From the NCBI GenBank assembly GCA_027030285.1, contig JALVFC010000474.1:1-7634 (forward strand): 7,634 nucleotides of DNA, in the 5' to 3' direction. Positions 7,060-7,634 of the stretch are shown piece by piece. Numbering within the stretch: position 1 is the stretch's first letter; every line of letters starts with the position of its first letter. The notes beneath the pieces are model-generated. The model was not told the origin of the DNA and did not search any database. It saw nothing but the letters and a program-made list of their open reading frames with translations. Source of the stretch: Thiotrichaceae bacterium (GTDB lineage Bacteria; Pseudomonadota; Gammaproteobacteria; Thiotrichales; Thiotrichaceae). Position numbers and translations under genes: made by a program.

Positions 7060-7146
7060 ATGAATTTTAGATTTATCACCATAAGACTTCTCATCCAAAC
7101 CCTCCGGCGCAACACCGCTGCGCTCGCCGGTAAGGATTGCGCGTAA
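7060..7146 (+). pseudogene. Displaced 3' fragment of the left-edge gene
   Basis: An in-frame stretch from ATG 7060 to TAA 7144-7146 would encode 28 residues, ending TLRRNTAALAGKDCA. Only that tail matches the gene ending at 106 (13 of 15 residues, 40 of 48 bases). The first 13 codons are AT-rich and resemble it only loosely. With no gene body upstream, this is best read as the original 3' end of the left gene, pushed 7 kb away by an insertion, or as the remnant of a lost paralogue. Translation of the 28 codons is doubtful. Confidence 0.6.
7099..7124 (+). repeat. Right copy of 26-bp direct repeat (candidate attR core)
   Basis: Identical to 59-84, including the GCGCA/TGCGC inverted arms around seven bases. 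The next 22 bases to the stop codon match the left copy at 14 positions with no indel, so both tails have the same length. GC-rich flanking sequence begins here and continues to the right edge. Confidence 0.7.
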
Positions 7147-7172
7147 AGAGCTCCGCTACTCATAAGCACAAG

Positions 7173-7205
7173 AAACCCGCTGTACACCTAGAGTACAGCG
7201 GGTTT
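7173..7205. terminator. Rho-independent terminator after the right-hand tail
   Basis: A perfect 13-bp stem (7173-7185 with 7193-7205; core CCCGCTGTAC/GTACAGCGGG) with a 7-base loop. It is followed by T on the plus strand (four T in total at 7203-7206) and ends GGGTTTCTT on the minus strand. It lies 26 bases after the TAA of the displaced tail and 45 bases past the minus-strand stop at 7251. It would suit the original plus-strand gene best and probably also ends the minus-strand gene. Confidence 0.85.
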
Positions 7206-7250
7206 TGAATGTGTATCCGTTATCTACCCAGAAAGCACTTCACCTCTCTT

Positions 7251-7634
7251 CTAATTATCCCGCATGTCACGGTCACGCACCACGCGTGCAAAATCCTCAA
7301 AGTGTTCCACGGTGTGTTGCCGGCCCGTCAATGGGTCTGTGTAGTACATTTTTACGTGTGGCACGCCGCTGTCAATAATCAGCTCATAGAACGACTCCGG
7401 AAATACGCGGCTCTTCTTTGTGCCTGTGAGTGAATAGTATCGCACACCGTTTTTCTCCTCATACCGCGCCACTTCCAGGTGTCCATTGATAAACGCTTCC
7501 ACATTGTACTGCTCCAGGATTGCGCGCAGCTCCGGGGCATTTGTTACAGAGCGTTTCGGGCGCGTGCGTGCATCTTCAAATTTCTTGATTTTTTTCTCAA
7601 GGGCGGTACGCTGTGCTGCACTCGTTGTACGATC
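7251..7634 (-). CDS. C-terminal part of a probable calcineurin-like metallophosphoesterase (partial)
   Basis: The frame stays open from the window edge to the stop at 7251, giving 127 residues without the N-terminus. A GTG at 7502 is internal, not a likely start. The visible part starts with a charged helical stretch (ALEKKIKKFEDARTR), then ELRAILEQYNVEAFINGHLE, then KNGVRYYSLTG, and ends with a YTDPLTGRQHTVEHFE segment. A helix leading into V-x-x-x-x-x-GH, then a strand with NGVRYY and TG, is the usual end of the calcineurin-like phosphoesterase domain, where GHxH contributes the last metal ligands. Here the second His is Glu (GHLE). The catalytic motifs expected upstream are outside the window, so the family call is tentative. 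The sequence is GC-rich like the left edge, consistent with host chromosome. Confidence 0.55.
   Translation of the reverse strand, partial: DRTTSAAQRTALEKKIKKFEDARTRPKRSVTNAPELRAILEQYNVEAFINGHLEVARYEEKNGVRYYSLTGTKKSRVFPESFYELIIDSGVPHVKMYYTDPLTGRQHTVEHFEDFARVVRDRDMRDN

Larger units (their letters stand above)
6932..7250. other. Intergenic region at the right island boundary
   Basis: This stretch of 319 bases holds no full gene. From left to right it contains the lipoprotein leader (no Shine-Dalgarno), the minus-strand promoter with its homopolymer spacer (6991-7020), a 28-codon remnant frame (7060-7146) with the second copy of the 26-bp repeat, and a terminator (7173-7205). The sequence turns from AT-rich to GC-rich within it. 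Confidence 0.7.

Noticed and set aside
107..7098. Transposon or insertion sequence carrying the cargo
   Set aside because: No transposase, integrase or resolvase frame and no terminal inverted repeats at the boundaries could be seen.
7099..7146. tRNA or tmRNA 3' end as the repeated sequence
   Set aside because: No cloverleaf, T-loop consensus or CCA end is visible; the synonymous differences between copies fit protein-coding tails instead.
7209..7433. Plus-strand 74-aa open frame near the right edge
   Set aside because: It is antisense to the phosphoesterase frame, which is longer, runs off the window and shows a family-like pattern.
1..7634. CRISPR array, rRNA or riboswitch
   Set aside because: No regularly spaced repeats, no rRNA-like conserved blocks and no recognisable riboswitch core were found.

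Overview
This is bacterial DNA of uncertain phylum. It has sigma70-like promoter boxes, Rho-independent terminators, a lipoprotein signal peptide and GTG starts. None of the five complete genes has a convincing Shine-Dalgarno sequence before its start. The two edges look like ordinary chromosome and are GC-rich (63 of the first 100 bases are G or C; 34 of 60 in 7261-7320). The interior is clearly more AT-rich (23 of 60 G/C in 6121-6180; 15 of 60 in 4381-4440).

Layout: the 3' end of an unidentified plus-strand gene (2-106) is followed by a bidirectional terminator (125-161). Five complete minus-strand genes follow. In transcription order these are a lipoprotein (6931-6110), a two-helix membrane protein resembling a split bacterial PH domain (6025-5633), a very small membrane protein (5639-5394), a large polytopic membrane protein with a C-terminal receptor-L/LRR-like repeat (5367-2674), and a fusion of a TAXI-type substrate-binding domain with a pore-like membrane region and a cytoplasmic RCK/TrkA regulator (2490-172). 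A terminator (7173-7205) and the 3' part of a probable calcineurin-like phosphoesterase gene (7251-7634, minus) complete the right edge.

Two observations tie the interior together. First, the last 48 bases of the left gene, including a perfect 26-base core, recur at 7099-7146, again as an in-frame C-terminal tail with a stop but without the body of the gene. This is the expected pattern if about 7 kb inserted site-specifically into the 3' end of the left gene and supplied a replacement tail, as prophage e14 does in E. coli icd. No integrase gene is present, so the insertion is an inference. Second, the promoter of the first island gene has a perfect TTGACA -35 box and a TAGAAT -10 box separated by 18 bases, half of which are an uninterrupted run of nine G. 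Such a run in the spacer is the architecture of phase-variable promoters such as Neisseria porA.

Working model (inference): the window holds a laterally acquired, possibly ON/OFF-switching cell-surface module. A surface lipoprotein and a membrane protein with an extracellular repeat domain sit next to a channel-like protein whose external TAXI domain could sense a small organic ligand and whose internal RCK domain could sense a second signal. No enzyme, transport pathway or defence role can be assigned from sequence alone.
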